From positions 1 through 64,000 of the forward strand of contig JAFUIR010000004.1 of assembly GCA_017468395.1 (NCBI GenBank): a stretch of 64,000 nucleotides of DNA, in the 5' to 3' direction. The DNA comes from Lachnospiraceae bacterium (GTDB lineage Bacteria; Bacillota; Clostridia; Lachnospirales; Lachnospiraceae). Position numbers and translations under genes: made by a program. A model generated the notes under the pieces. The model was given only the letters and a program-made list of their open reading frames with translations, did not search any database and was not told where the DNA came from. This document shows positions 34,089 through 44,227 of the stretch, in pieces (the first letter of the stretch is position 1; each line of letters opens with the position of its first letter).

Positions 34089-35141
34089 TTAGAACAGCCA
34101 CATAAATATTTTCGCCATCAAAAATCCGATTAAACCGCATCCCGGAAATGTCAAAATCCATGTAAGTACCATCTCTTTTACCACACCCCAGTTGACATTG
34201 GATAAGCGTCTTGCAGCGCCTACACCCATAATGGCAACAGTTTTGGTGTGGGTCGTCGATACCGGAATTCCGGTTACTGAAGATAGCAACAGGCATCCTG
34301 CACCGGCAAGATCCGCCGCAAATCCCTGATACTTCTCCAATTTAACCATGTCCATACCGACTGCCTTGATAATCCGGTAACCGCCAATGGAAGTTCCCAG
34401 CGCCATTACCGCACTACACAAAATCATAAGCCAGATAGGAATCTGAAAATTGTTAACATTTGCCTGACCGTTTACCAGGAAAATCCCCAGCATAAAAACG
34501 CCCATAAACTTCTGACCGTCCTGCGCTCCGTGCATAAAAGCCATTGCAGCACCGCCCATAACCTGTCCGCCTTTAAAAAAGCCCAGTGTTTTACGTCTGT
34601 CCATTCTTTTACACACAAGTTCAATTGACTTTACCATGCACCAGCCAAAAGCAAAACCCAGTACCGTAGATAAGCCCAAACCATATACTACCTTAATCCA
34701 TTCACTTCCGTTAATACCTTCCAAACCGCCGTGAAGAGCAATTGCCGCTCCCGATAATCCGGCAATCAACGCATGGCTTTCACTGGTAGGAATTCCAAAC
34801 CACCATGCCGCCGTAGCCCACACTACAATAGCAAATAGGGCCGCACATAATGCCACTAAAGCTTCCTGCGAATTTCCTCCGAAATCCACCATTTTGTAAA
34901 TAGTTGCCGCCACACTGGCATTTACCATGGTCATTACAAAAACTCCAAGGAAATTAAATACCGCTGCCATCAAAATTGCCGCCTTCGGTGACATGGACTG
35001 TGTAGATACACAGGTTGCAATGGCATTTGGTGCATCTGTCCATCCGTTAACCAGCACTACGCCCAAGGTCAAAACTACCGTAATAGCCAGCACCGGACTG
35101 GATAGCAATTGGGAAATAAAATCCACAAAAGAAATAGTCAT
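34089..35141 (-). CDS. Inorganic phosphate transporter, Pit family
   Basis: The 350-aa integral membrane protein is of the PiT/PHO4 family, which imports metal phosphate with H+ or Na+. The signature GWTDAPNAIATCVST near residue 35 is the first family repeat, and SSVTGIPVSTTHTKT with the following residues is the second. Ten to eleven hydrophobic segments are present, with WWFGIPTSESHALIAGLSG in the middle. The start is ATG 35141 after GAGAGGAGAG. It is followed by a DUF47 protein, the usual pairing. Upstream lie three TGTACA palindromes that could be regulatory. Sulfate permease is less likely given the partner gene. Confidence 0.94.
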   Translation of the reverse strand: MTISFVDFISQLLSSPVLAITVVLTLGVVLVNGWTDAPNAIATCVSTQSMSPKAAILMAAVFNFLGVFVMTMVNASVAATIYKMVDFGGNSQEALVALCAALFAIVVWATAAWWFGIPTSESHALIAGLSGAAIALHGGLEGINGSEWIKVVYGLGLSTVLGFAFGWCMVKSIELVCKRMDRRKTLGFFKGGQVMGGAAMAFMHGAQDGQKFMGVFMLGIFLVNGQANVNNFQIPIWLMILCSAVMALGTSIGGYRIIKAVGMDMVKLEKYQGFAADLAGAGCLLLSSVTGIPVSTTHTKTVAIMGVGAARRLSNVNWGVVKEMVLTWILTFPGCGLIGFLMAKIFMWLF

Positions 35142-35275
35142 GTTCTCTCCTCTCTTTTCGTCATACTAAGTTGTTATGTACATTATTATTCACCTTGTAC
35201 ACCGATTTCATTTTATCTTGCAAATAAACATTTGTACACCGCCTCGTATCCATTTTACATAACTTTTACTTTTGT

Positions 35276-35306
35276 AAAAAAGGTCGCCCATAAAGGGCAA
35301 CCTTTT
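35276..35306 (-). terminator. Terminator of the chemoreceptor gene
   Basis: Minus strand: AAAGGTTGCCC and GGGCGACCTTT form a stem (one G-T mispair) with a TTTAT loop and a T-run. It overlaps the last bases of the gene. Confidence 0.9.
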
Positions 35307-37017
35307 AGAATGTATACTTATTTACCTGTCTGCTCAATTTCTCAGAGTGTATGGAGTTATTTCGTGAAGCGCCGTTCAATTTTTCAAAACTTTCTGATAT
35401 ACGGCTGGTGGAAAGTGCCAAATCATTTGCACTTTGAGCCGTTAAGGTAACCGTCGAAGTAATATTTTGGACACTTGTATTAATATCCGCAATATTACAG
35501 GAAATCTGTGTGCTCTGCTCTCCGATTTGTATCATCCTGCTTCGTATGGTATCCGTTGTATTTCCGTACTCTTCGCCAAGTTGCGCAAAAGCATCGTAAT
35601 CTTTAGATACATCCTCAGATACAAAACGTATCATTTCTTCCAAAACTTCTGTCAAAGTTCCTACTGCCGCCAATACCTGACCATTAATATCATTAATTTC
35701 CGCAACAGCCCTGTCAATATCATTACTAAGGTTTCCAACTTCCGTTGCCACCACAGCAAAACCTGCCCCCATACCTCCTGCACGGGCAGCCTCAATCTGC
35801 GCATTTAAGCTGAGCATTCTGGTCTGGTTTGCAATATTTCCGATTTCTTCCGCTATCTGCCTTACCTGACCTATCTTTTGGGCATCTTTGCCGGTCTTTT
35901 CCATTTTCTCCCGCAATTCATTAATGGAATCCAACGCATTTTTACGGTTTTCTTTTGCAGTGGCCGAAGTCACCTGGGCATTTTCATTTGCCTGCTGTAC
36001 CATACTACATATTTCGTTGACATTTTGGGCAAAAGCCGCAATGCGGTCGGCGCTTTCAGCCAGACTTTGGGACAACATTTTACTGGATGCGGCACTTCGT
36101 TCCATGTTGACACTAATGCCTTCAATTTCCGAATTCATACCGGACATTACACGGTTGTTATCATGAACGGTTGTATTCAACTCTTCTCCCGTCAAAAGAA
36201 TATCTTCGGTAGACTGTGCCACTTCTTTTACAAGCCCGCGTATCTGACGGATAAAGGCATTCATATTTTCTGCAATTACTTCCAGTTCATCACCGGTATA
36301 GATATCGATTTCTTTTGTCAAATCACCGCTTCCGCCGGCAAGTTCCCTGACCTTATCATTTAATTTTCCCATGCCCCGCTTAAACTTTAACATAAGCAGT
36401 TGCAGTACCAAAAGACTGACTCCATAAGTGATGACACAAATAATAATCACAAGGTTTCTCAGCGCTTTCATCTGCTCATCAATCCAGTTTGCGCTGATAT
36501 CCACTCCTACCGCACCAACCACTTCATTGTCACAAAAAACCGGGCTGTATGCAGATACATGCATTCCCCATTCATCCGTAAAAGTTTCATTATCCGCTGC
36601 TGTAATTGCCTCCGAAAATGCCGTACACAATCCTTCCGTGGCTTCACACTCATCGCCGATAGCCGCCGGTTCTTCCGTATCGGAATCCACTACAAATTCA
36701 AACATATCTTCGCCAACTTTGCGCAGGGTATAAATATACTCAATATCTGCATTATCACGAAACAGCGCCAATTCTTCCACAATTGTAGCATAGCCTTCTG
36801 TTTCTTCGTCACCGACAGCGATTTCCTTAAGAATGTCACCGCTTACATTCATCGCTGCACACTGTGCGATATTTTTTACATTACTTTGGATCTGCCCAAA
36901 CAAGGCATCCTCCGAACGGCTATACGCAAAAAATCCCAAAATGGCATTGCCCAAAAACAAAAGTGCGGCAAGCCATAAGAACAACTGATTAAAAATACCT
37001 ATTTTTCGTGACTTCAT
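35305..37017 (-). CDS. Methyl-accepting chemotaxis protein
   Basis: This 570-aa chemoreceptor has a transmembrane segment at about residues 10-30, an extracytoplasmic sensor to about 185 that looks like a Cache-type domain (IEYIYTLRKVGEDMFEFVVDSD, then VVGAVGVDISANW), a second membrane segment (about 188-210), a HAMP region (LNDKVRELAGGSGDLTKEI), and a long coiled-coil signalling domain. The hairpin tip is recognisable in EIGNIANQTRMLSLNAQIEAA followed by ARAGGMGAGFAVVATEV, close to the canonical tip. It should signal to CheA/CheW. No other chemotaxis genes are in the window, so the ligand and output are unknown. ATG 37017 follows AAAGGAGAA. Confidence 0.94.
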   Translation of the reverse strand: MKSRKIGIFNQLFLWLAALLFLGNAILGFFAYSRSEDALFGQIQSNVKNIAQCAAMNVSGDILKEIAVGDEETEGYATIVEELALFRDNADIEYIYTLRKVGEDMFEFVVDSDTEEPAAIGDECEATEGLCTAFSEAITAADNETFTDEWGMHVSAYSPVFCDNEVVGAVGVDISANWIDEQMKALRNLVIIICVITYGVSLLVLQLLMLKFKRGMGKLNDKVRELAGGSGDLTKEIDIYTGDELEVIAENMNAFIRQIRGLVKEVAQSTEDILLTGEELNTTVHDNNRVMSGMNSEIEGISVNMERSAASSKMLSQSLAESADRIAAFAQNVNEICSMVQQANENAQVTSATAKENRKNALDSINELREKMEKTGKDAQKIGQVRQIAEEIGNIANQTRMLSLNAQIEAARAGGMGAGFAVVATEVGNLSNDIDRAVAEINDINGQVLAAVGTLTEVLEEMIRFVSEDVSKDYDAFAQLGEEYGNTTDTIRSRMIQIGEQSTQISCNIADINTSVQNITSTVTLTAQSANDLALSTSRISESFEKLNGASRNNSIHSEKLSRQVNKYTF

Positions 37018-37141
37018 TGTTTGTTCTCCTTTGTATATTAAGTATCTGCTTTCAAATTAATTTGAATAAATATACATTTTATCTCTATCACATTATACTT
37101 CATGCGCCTACAAATGAAAAGATACATTCACAACTTTCTGC

Positions 37142-39379
37142 TTATAAAGTCCGCTTTTTTAAGTCCAAAAACCTTGCATCTATTTCCTGTTGTATCTGCT
37201 CTACCACATCTTTATACTCTTCTTTTTGCAAATGCCTTGTTCTCCCCATCATAGATAACCAGTCCAAAACCGGAATTTTCTTTCCTGATTTTTCCGGGTC
37301 ATAGGAAAGTCTGGTCACCCCCTGTTCCACCTCATACAAAGGAAAATAACAACAATTCACTGCCGCCTCGATAACCTTTCGCTCTGTAGCAGGTTTATCG
37401 TTCCAGTTTAACGGACAGGCGGAAATGGCTTTCACATAGGCTGTGCCCGTAGTCTTGGCATAGTAGGCTGCCTTGGCCGCTTTTTTTATAAAATCCGCGG
37501 GGTTTGACTCCGCCACCGTAGCCACATAGGGAATACCTGTGGCAGCCATGATTTTAGGCATATCTTTATGAAAAAAGGTCTTTCCATACTGCGCCTTTCC
37601 CACATGGGAAGTGGAACTTTTGGCTCCCAAAGGCGTGGAATAAGAAAGTTGATACCCGGTATTCATATAGCCGCCGTTGTCATATTCAAATATAAGCAGT
37701 CTGTGTCCCCGAAGAGCTGTTCCGATGGCCGAGCCCATACCGATATCCAGTCCGCCATCTCCGCTTACCATGATAAAGATAATATCTCCCGGAGGAATTT
37801 CTCCCCTTTTTTGCTTCCGGTAACAAATCTCCGCCACACCGCTTAAAGTAGCAGCTCCGTTCTGAAAAAGATTGTGCACATAAGGCACTTTGAAACTGGT
37901 TTTAGGATACGCCGTTGTCACAATCATGCCGCATCCGGTCTGGAACAAAAATACAACCGGGTCTTCTATTCCCCGAAGAAGCAGATTCAAATTTACCGGA
38001 ATACCGCAGCCCGGACAAGCACCATGCCCCGGCGCAATCCTTCCCGGCATGGCTGTAACCGCATTTAAATTGCCGCCGGTTACCTTTACCTGTTTTGTCT
38101 GCTCATCCATTTTTGCTTCTGTAGCTCCAATATGGGTTCTATCCCCCGTAACAGGCGCAAATAAGGGCTGTTCTTCTGCCTTAAAATCAACTCCCCCGGT
38201 AGAACCTTCTGCGGCTGTCACGCCATAATAAGCAAAGTCCGGTCTGGTCAAATCCTTTGCCCACTCAAGCATTGCTTTGGCATCTTCTTTAAAGAAATCT
38301 TTGCCCCCCAGTCCGTAAACCAGACTTTTAATCTTTGCGCTACTGCCGAATTTTTGCATGGCGGCACGCACTTCCAAAGAAAGATTTCCGCCTCCTGCAC
38401 CGTAACTATCCTGTCTGTCAGCCACCAAAATATTATCCCCGCGACCAATCAGTTCAAATAATTCTTTTCCGGGAAAAGGACGAAGTACATGCAAAGTGGC
38501 TGCTCCCACCCTTTGTCCATCTTTACGCATTTCCTCCACCGCATCTATAGACGTATCGTAGGAAGAACCCAAAAGCACCAGCATATTTTGGGCATCACCG
38601 CAGTGGATACCTTCTACTTTTCCATACTCTCTTCCCGACAGTTCTTTGTAAGAAGCAAACAACTGGGGTAACAGACGGTCTGCCTCCTCCATAGCCAGAT
38701 GTAACTGATAACGATTATTAATAATGTCCGGCTCATTCATATAAGAACCTACCGTAATGGGATGTTCCAAATCCAAAAAAGGATACTCTTCCTGCTTTTT
38801 GCCAACATAATTTCTAACATCCTCATCTTCCGCAAATCTAAGGCATCTTCCCTTTTGATGGCTGGTAAAAAAGCCGTCATAAGCCACCACCACCGGCAAC
38901 TTTACCTGTTCTGCCAGTTTTAACGCAATAATATTAAAGTCATATACCTGCTGCACCGTATTGGCAAATAAAATAGGCCAACCCGTATTTAACAAATACA
39001 TGATGTCACTATGGTCGCCTTTAATAGACAGTGGACCGGAAACCGTTCTGCACACCACATTCATAACCATGGGATATCTGGTGCCGGACTGTACCGGAAA
39101 CTGTTCCAGTGCATACAAAAGCCCGTTGGCACTGGTAGCATTTATTACCCTGCCACCGGCTACCGCAGCACCATAACAGATACCCGCCGCACTGTGCTCC
39201 CCTTCCGCAGCCACCATAACCAAATCTGTCTCGCCGTTTGCCCGCATAATATCCAGATTTTCGGCAATCTGGGTAGAAGGAGTAATTGGATAATACCCCA
39301 TCAAATCATAGCCAATCTGTTTAATGGCGATGGCTGCCATTTCATTTCCCGATGCATACTCCATGACCTGATTTTTCAT
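37142..39379 (-). CDS. 2-oxoacid:ferredoxin oxidoreductase, fused alpha-beta subunit
   Basis: The 745-aa protein joins the alpha (PorA/VorB-like) and beta (TPP-binding) subunits. Alpha begins GNEMAAIAIKQIGYDLMGYY with the PITPST motif and includes AAEGEHSAAGICYGA. Beta begins about residue 450 at APGHGACPGCGIP, where two of the cysteines of a 4Fe-4S cluster sit, and carries the TPP motif GDGGLDIGMG with NGGYMNTGYQ. It oxidises a 2-oxoacid and CoA to acyl-CoA, CO2 and reduced ferredoxin. The order of domains fits a valine/pyruvate-type enzyme, but which 2-oxoacid is used is not readable. Its ATG overlaps the stop of the gamma-delta gene (TAATG). Confidence 0.93.
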   Translation of the reverse strand: MKNQVMEYASGNEMAAIAIKQIGYDLMGYYPITPSTQIAENLDIMRANGETDLVMVAAEGEHSAAGICYGAAVAGGRVINATSANGLLYALEQFPVQSGTRYPMVMNVVCRTVSGPLSIKGDHSDIMYLLNTGWPILFANTVQQVYDFNIIALKLAEQVKLPVVVAYDGFFTSHQKGRCLRFAEDEDVRNYVGKKQEEYPFLDLEHPITVGSYMNEPDIINNRYQLHLAMEEADRLLPQLFASYKELSGREYGKVEGIHCGDAQNMLVLLGSSYDTSIDAVEEMRKDGQRVGAATLHVLRPFPGKELFELIGRGDNILVADRQDSYGAGGGNLSLEVRAAMQKFGSSAKIKSLVYGLGGKDFFKEDAKAMLEWAKDLTRPDFAYYGVTAAEGSTGGVDFKAEEQPLFAPVTGDRTHIGATEAKMDEQTKQVKVTGGNLNAVTAMPGRIAPGHGACPGCGIPVNLNLLLRGIEDPVVFLFQTGCGMIVTTAYPKTSFKVPYVHNLFQNGAATLSGVAEICYRKQKRGEIPPGDIIFIMVSGDGGLDIGMGSAIGTALRGHRLLIFEYDNGGYMNTGYQLSYSTPLGAKSSTSHVGKAQYGKTFFHKDMPKIMAATGIPYVATVAESNPADFIKKAAKAAYYAKTTGTAYVKAISACPLNWNDKPATERKVIEAAVNCCYFPLYEVEQGVTRLSYDPEKSGKKIPVLDWLSMMGRTRHLQKEEYKDVVEQIQQEIDARFLDLKKRTL

Positions 39380-40548
39380 TATACTTCTCCCCCTTCCATT
39401 CTCTTTTCCGTCAAATAAGATTCAGACGTAATATAACCATCCGATCCCGCTTCCTCATAATACTTTGGCATCCGCAAAAGTTCCTGATTTGGGATAAAAT
39501 ATTCTTTCCTTGGATGCTCCGATTCCACGCCTCTTACCAGTGCGTTGACCGGACAGACATCCACGCAGCGAAGACAACCTTTACAATGATAATAATCCAG
39601 CCCCTGGTTTACCATCATTTCCCTGCCTTTATATTCTCCTTTTGCAAACTGAAATACCATATCCGGACATGTAGAATGGCACAGTCCGCAGTTAATACAT
39701 CTCTCTTTGATAAAAAGCGGAATATAACCCTGCCTGGAGGGGGACAAATCAGAAATCACCGTACTGCCGAATCTGGGATTAATTCCACCTATGGGGGCAT
39801 TATCATAGCCCCACACCTTATCCGCTGTTTTGGCAGCCAATTTATCTTCTGCTATATCTTTCGCATCGACTCCTGCTTTGGCCCCTGCTTTATCCCCCGG
39901 TGCTTCCTTACCACTTAATAATCTGACCTCTTCATACCCTCTTCTCATGCCTTCCAGATTAGCCTTCAAAGCATCGGGATATTTCTTTCCAAGAGTGTCC
40001 CTGCAAATCTGCTCACCGGCTTCCAAACTCTCAATTCCCATAACTTTAAGTACTGCGCCGAGCATTACCACATTAATTCTGGAGTGGGATTCCATGGCAA
40101 TTTTCTGGGCTTCCAGCCCATAGCAGGTACCAATTTGCCCGTCAAACAGCCGCTCCCTGAGTTCTTTTGGCTGATCCTGCCTCGGTTCCAAAGTGATAAT
40201 TACCGAAGTGTCCTGACTACAGCCCTTCCAAACCCCATCATCCTTTAAAAGTGCCTGATGAAATACCACCAGTAAATCCGGCTCTACCACCGGATAATGC
40301 ACTCTGATTTCTTTTTCCTTTTGACAATATCTGATAAACCCTTTTACCGGCGTACCGGTCTTTTCTGAACCGTAACTGGAAAAACTGCTGCTGTTTACAT
40401 CCAAATATTTCACTCCCAGTTCTCCCAGCATTTTTCCGCACAAATTGGCTCCCAGACCGCCGATACTCTCCAGCCGGATTTCATAATATTCCTTGCCGGA
40501 TTCCAAAGTCCCCCGCAAACCACCGCTTTTTTTTGCTATTTGCTCCAC
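39379..40548 (-). CDS. 2-oxoacid:ferredoxin oxidoreductase, fused gamma-delta subunit
   Basis: The 389-aa protein has a gamma (catalytic domain III) part, about residues 20-205 (IRLESIGGLGANLCGKMLGE and SYGSEKTGTPVKGF). An Ala/Lys/Asp-rich linker follows (about 215-245), then a delta-like ferredoxin part with two 4Fe-4S motifs, CINCGLCHSTCP and CKGCLRCVDVCP. It passes electrons from the TPP centre to ferredoxin. The start is GTG 40548, with GAGG ten bases upstream and overlapping by one base the TAG stop of the rubredoxin gene. Together with the alpha-beta protein it makes a complete two-chain enzyme instead of the usual four chains. Confidence 0.92.
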   Translation of the reverse strand: MEQIAKKSGGLRGTLESGKEYYEIRLESIGGLGANLCGKMLGELGVKYLDVNSSSFSSYGSEKTGTPVKGFIRYCQKEKEIRVHYPVVEPDLLVVFHQALLKDDGVWKGCSQDTSVIITLEPRQDQPKELRERLFDGQIGTCYGLEAQKIAMESHSRINVVMLGAVLKVMGIESLEAGEQICRDTLGKKYPDALKANLEGMRRGYEEVRLLSGKEAPGDKAGAKAGVDAKDIAEDKLAAKTADKVWGYDNAPIGGINPRFGSTVISDLSPSRQGYIPLFIKERCINCGLCHSTCPDMVFQFAKGEYKGREMMVNQGLDYYHCKGCLRCVDVCPVNALVRGVESEHPRKEYFIPNQELLRMPKYYEEAGSDGYITSESYLTEKRMEGGEV

Positions 40549-40709
40549 TATTCATTTACCTCGCTGAAAAATTCTTTTCCCACCATACATAAAGGACATA
40601 CAAAATCCTCCGGAAGTTCTTCAAACTTTGTTCCCGGGGCTATGTCTAATTCAGGAACCCCTGCCTCTTCGTCATAAATCCATCCGCACACATCACATAC
40701 ATATTTCAT
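40548..40709 (-). CDS. Rubredoxin
   Basis: This small gene encodes 53 aa: the two CXXC loops that hold one iron are CDVCGW near residue 5 and CPLCMVGKE near residue 39, with the family's aromatic core (IYDEEAG, FEELPEDFVCPLC). The 33-residue spacing and total length are normal for rubredoxin. ATG 40709 has GGAGG eight bases upstream. It lies 49 bases after the flavodiiron gene and its stop overlaps the start of the gamma-delta subunit. It probably carries electrons to the flavodiiron protein. Confidence 0.95.
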   Translation of the reverse strand: MKYVCDVCGWIYDEEAGVPELDIAPGTKFEELPEDFVCPLCMVGKEFFSEVNE

Positions 40710-40758
40710 TTTTATTACCTCCGACATTATATTTTGACACTATATAAACTTGTTTTGA

Positions 40759-41919
40759 CTAATATTCCCTGCATAATTCCTCTGCAAGCGCCTCTATCTG
40801 TGCAATACTTTCCGCATTTAAAGCAGAGGCTATCCTCACGGAAGTTTCTGCAAAAGTAAGCCCTTTACTTTTTTCAAATTTCTCCTTCATTACTTTTGCT
40901 GCCATAGGCGACCAACTATAGTTTTCTGCAAAGGCCACTCTTCTGTTAGCGAAATTGCGCTCTATCAGCCAATGAATAAATTCGCCCATAGGCGGAAAAA
41001 CATCCCCGTTGTAAACCGTCGTGGCAAGCACCAGACTACCGTATTTAAAAGCCAGGGCAACCGCCTGCGACATATCACATCTGGCAAGGTCTGCTACGAC
41101 TACCTTGGGGCAGCCCTTTTCCCTTAGTTTTTCCTTTAGAAGCATCACTGCTTTTTGGGTGTTCCCATAAACAGACGTATAAGCAATTACGATTCCCTCC
41201 TCTTCCGGCTTATAGGAAGACCAGGTATTATATTTTTCCAAATAATATTCAAGGTTCTCCCGTAACACCGGTCCGTGCAAAGGACAAATTGCCCGGATGT
41301 CCCAAACTGCCACCTTTTTCAGCAGACTTTGCACCTGGGCACCATATCTGCCCACAATGCCGATGTAGTAGCGCCTCGCCTCATCCAGCCAGTCCTCTTC
41401 CACATCAAGCGCCCCAAACTTGCCGAAAGCGTCTGCAGAAAATAAAATCTTTTCCGTACTGTCGTAAGTCACAATCACTTCCGGCCAATGCACCATGGGC
41501 GCGGCGACAAACTTAAGTTTATGCTTCCCGAGAGAAAGCATATCTCCATCCGATACCACAATGCGCCTTTGGGCAAAATCCGTTCCAAAAAAATTTTCCA
41601 TCATGGCAAAAGCCTTTGCTGATGCCACAATCTGCGCCTTAGGAAATTCCCTTGCAAAATTCAAGATATTTGCAGAGTGATCCGGCTCCATGTGCTGCAC
41701 AATCAGATAATCCGGTCTGCGGTTTTCCAGCACACTTTTCATATTTTGCAGCCATTGCCCCGTAAATCCCTCTCCCACGGTATCCATTATTGCCACTTTT
41801 TCATCCAAAATCACATACGAATTGTAGGACATGCCCTTTGGCACCTCATACATCCCCTCAAATAAATCAATGGCGTGGTCATTCACACCGATAAACTTAA
41901 CGTCACTTGCAATCGTCAT
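40759..41919 (-). CDS. Flavodiiron protein (rubredoxin:oxygen/NO reductase)
   Basis: The 386-aa protein is a class A FDP. The beta-lactamase-like diiron domain has HMEPDH (ligands His76, Glu78, Asp80 and neighbour His81), then MVHWPE and the aspartate in FSADAFG, and CPLHGPVLR near the domain end. The flavodoxin domain follows from about residue 250 (AYTSVYGNTQKAV binds FMN phosphate, ATTVYNGDVFPPM). It reduces O2 to water or NO to N2O without releasing intermediates. The gene after it encodes rubredoxin, its normal donor. ATG 41919 follows GAGG. A TATAAT lies about 85 bases upstream without a clear -35. Confidence 0.95.
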   Translation of the reverse strand: MTIASDVKFIGVNDHAIDLFEGMYEVPKGMSYNSYVILDEKVAIMDTVGEGFTGQWLQNMKSVLENRRPDYLIVQHMEPDHSANILNFAREFPKAQIVASAKAFAMMENFFGTDFAQRRIVVSDGDMLSLGKHKLKFVAAPMVHWPEVIVTYDSTEKILFSADAFGKFGALDVEEDWLDEARRYYIGIVGRYGAQVQSLLKKVAVWDIRAICPLHGPVLRENLEYYLEKYNTWSSYKPEEEGIVIAYTSVYGNTQKAVMLLKEKLREKGCPKVVVADLARCDMSQAVALAFKYGSLVLATTVYNGDVFPPMGEFIHWLIERNFANRRVAFAENYSWSPMAAKVMKEKFEKSKGLTFAETSVRIASALNAESIAQIEALAEELCREY

Positions 41920-42046
41920 CTTTTATATCCTCTGTTATAAGTTTATGAAGAAAACAAGTCCTCTATGAAGTCTTCCTCTTTTTGTATAGTTTCTTCAATT
42001 GCCGGTGCATTATACAAAAAAAGGGTCAAAATCAAAATTTTTCCAC

Positions 42047-42097
42047 GCAAAAAAGACCTCCAAAAATCAGATTTTTATTCTGACTTTCGAAGGTCCG
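42047..42097 (-). terminator. Terminator of gdhA
   Basis: Minus strand: GGACCTTCGAAAGTCAG pairs with CTGATTTTTGGAGGTC with small internal mismatches, then TTTTTTG. It is placed 21 bases after the gdhA stop codon. Confidence 0.88.
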
Positions 42098-42117
42098 TTT
42101 AAAATTCAAAGTACTAT

Positions 42118-43467
<1,350 letters not shown>

Positions 43468-43527
43468 TTATATCCTCCTTATTTTCCGATACCTTTCGTA
43501 TCAGGAATTCACTTTTCATCCTGTCTT

Positions 43528-43556
43528 ATTATATAATGAGATAATTAAATTGACAA
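43528..43556 (-). promoter_or_regulatory. Strong sigma-A promoter of gdhA
   Basis: Minus strand: TTGTCA (43556-43551), 17 bases, consensus TATAAT (43533-43528). The leader is about 60 bases. No palindromic operator is obvious next to it. Confidence 0.75.
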
Positions 43557-43678
43557 TGTGCTTTATCCAGTTAAATAGTAAAAGTTTCGTACCATTTTTT
43601 GTGCATTTTGTATAAGCGTATTACTGTATACAATCCACTCCCTGTCTGCTCCGTTCCACACTTCCATAGCATGTAATT

Positions 43679-44110
43679 CTATAAATAAGTTTTCAACTTT
43701 TCTATATTCTTTTCTTCAAAATCCATAAGTTCCTTGGCAAGTTCAATTGCACTCACACCGGCGTCCTCATTGTGGTTCAGTACTTTGCACATTTCCGTGA
43801 CCCCTCTGTTGCTTCCCTGAATCATAAGCTGCGCAATATGGCTGGTACTTGTATTCAGCATGGTTTTGGAATGGATGCCTCCCACAAGCATCAAATCTGC
43901 CATGCGGTTTGTATGGTAAGGAAGAGCCTTGGCCTCCAAAAGTTTTTCCATCGCCCTGTTTTTCAATTCCGAATATTTTATGGTTTGTTTTGATATGTGT
44001 CTGGCCAGTTCCTCATTATATACTTTGTCTGAAATGGTTTCGATTGCTTTCATAGCCATTTGTGCATTTCGTTGCACTTCCCTGCAAATTTTGATATCTT
44101 CCGATTTCAT
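43679..44110 (-). CDS. Alpha-helical protein of unknown function, 143 aa
   Basis: I do not recognise this protein by name. It is 143 residues, nearly all predicted helix, without signal or membrane segments. Visible stretches: EDIKICREVQRNAQMAMKAI at the start, then ARHISKQTIKYSELKNRAM, HTNRMADLMLVGGIHSKTML and CKVLNHNEDAGVSAIELAKE. The spacing of H, E and Y residues is that of a ferritin-like four-helix bundle, but clear E-x-x-H pairs are not present, so a metal site is unproven. ATG 44110 follows GAGGAGAA; the longer frame upstream runs through the terminator of the next gene. It may be a single-gene unit. Confidence 0.7.
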   Translation of the reverse strand: MKSEDIKICREVQRNAQMAMKAIETISDKVYNEELARHISKQTIKYSELKNRAMEKLLEAKALPYHTNRMADLMLVGGIHSKTMLNTSTSHIAQLMIQGSNRGVTEMCKVLNHNEDAGVSAIELAKELMDFEEKNIEKLKTYL

Positions 44111-44175
44111 ACCTGTTCTCCTCGCTTTTTTACATTTAAACTTCCCTCCTTTACGAAAAAATATTCGCAATCACA

Positions 44176-44208
44176 CAAAAAGAGCCGCAATCTGCTGACT
44201 ACGGCTCT
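44176..44208 (-). terminator. Terminator of the SH3 protein gene
   Basis: Minus strand: AGAGCCG and CGGCTCT form the stem around a 14-base loop, followed by TTTTTG. It is 20 bases after the stop codon. Confidence 0.85.
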
Positions 44209-44227
44209 CTCATTTTTCAATATCATA

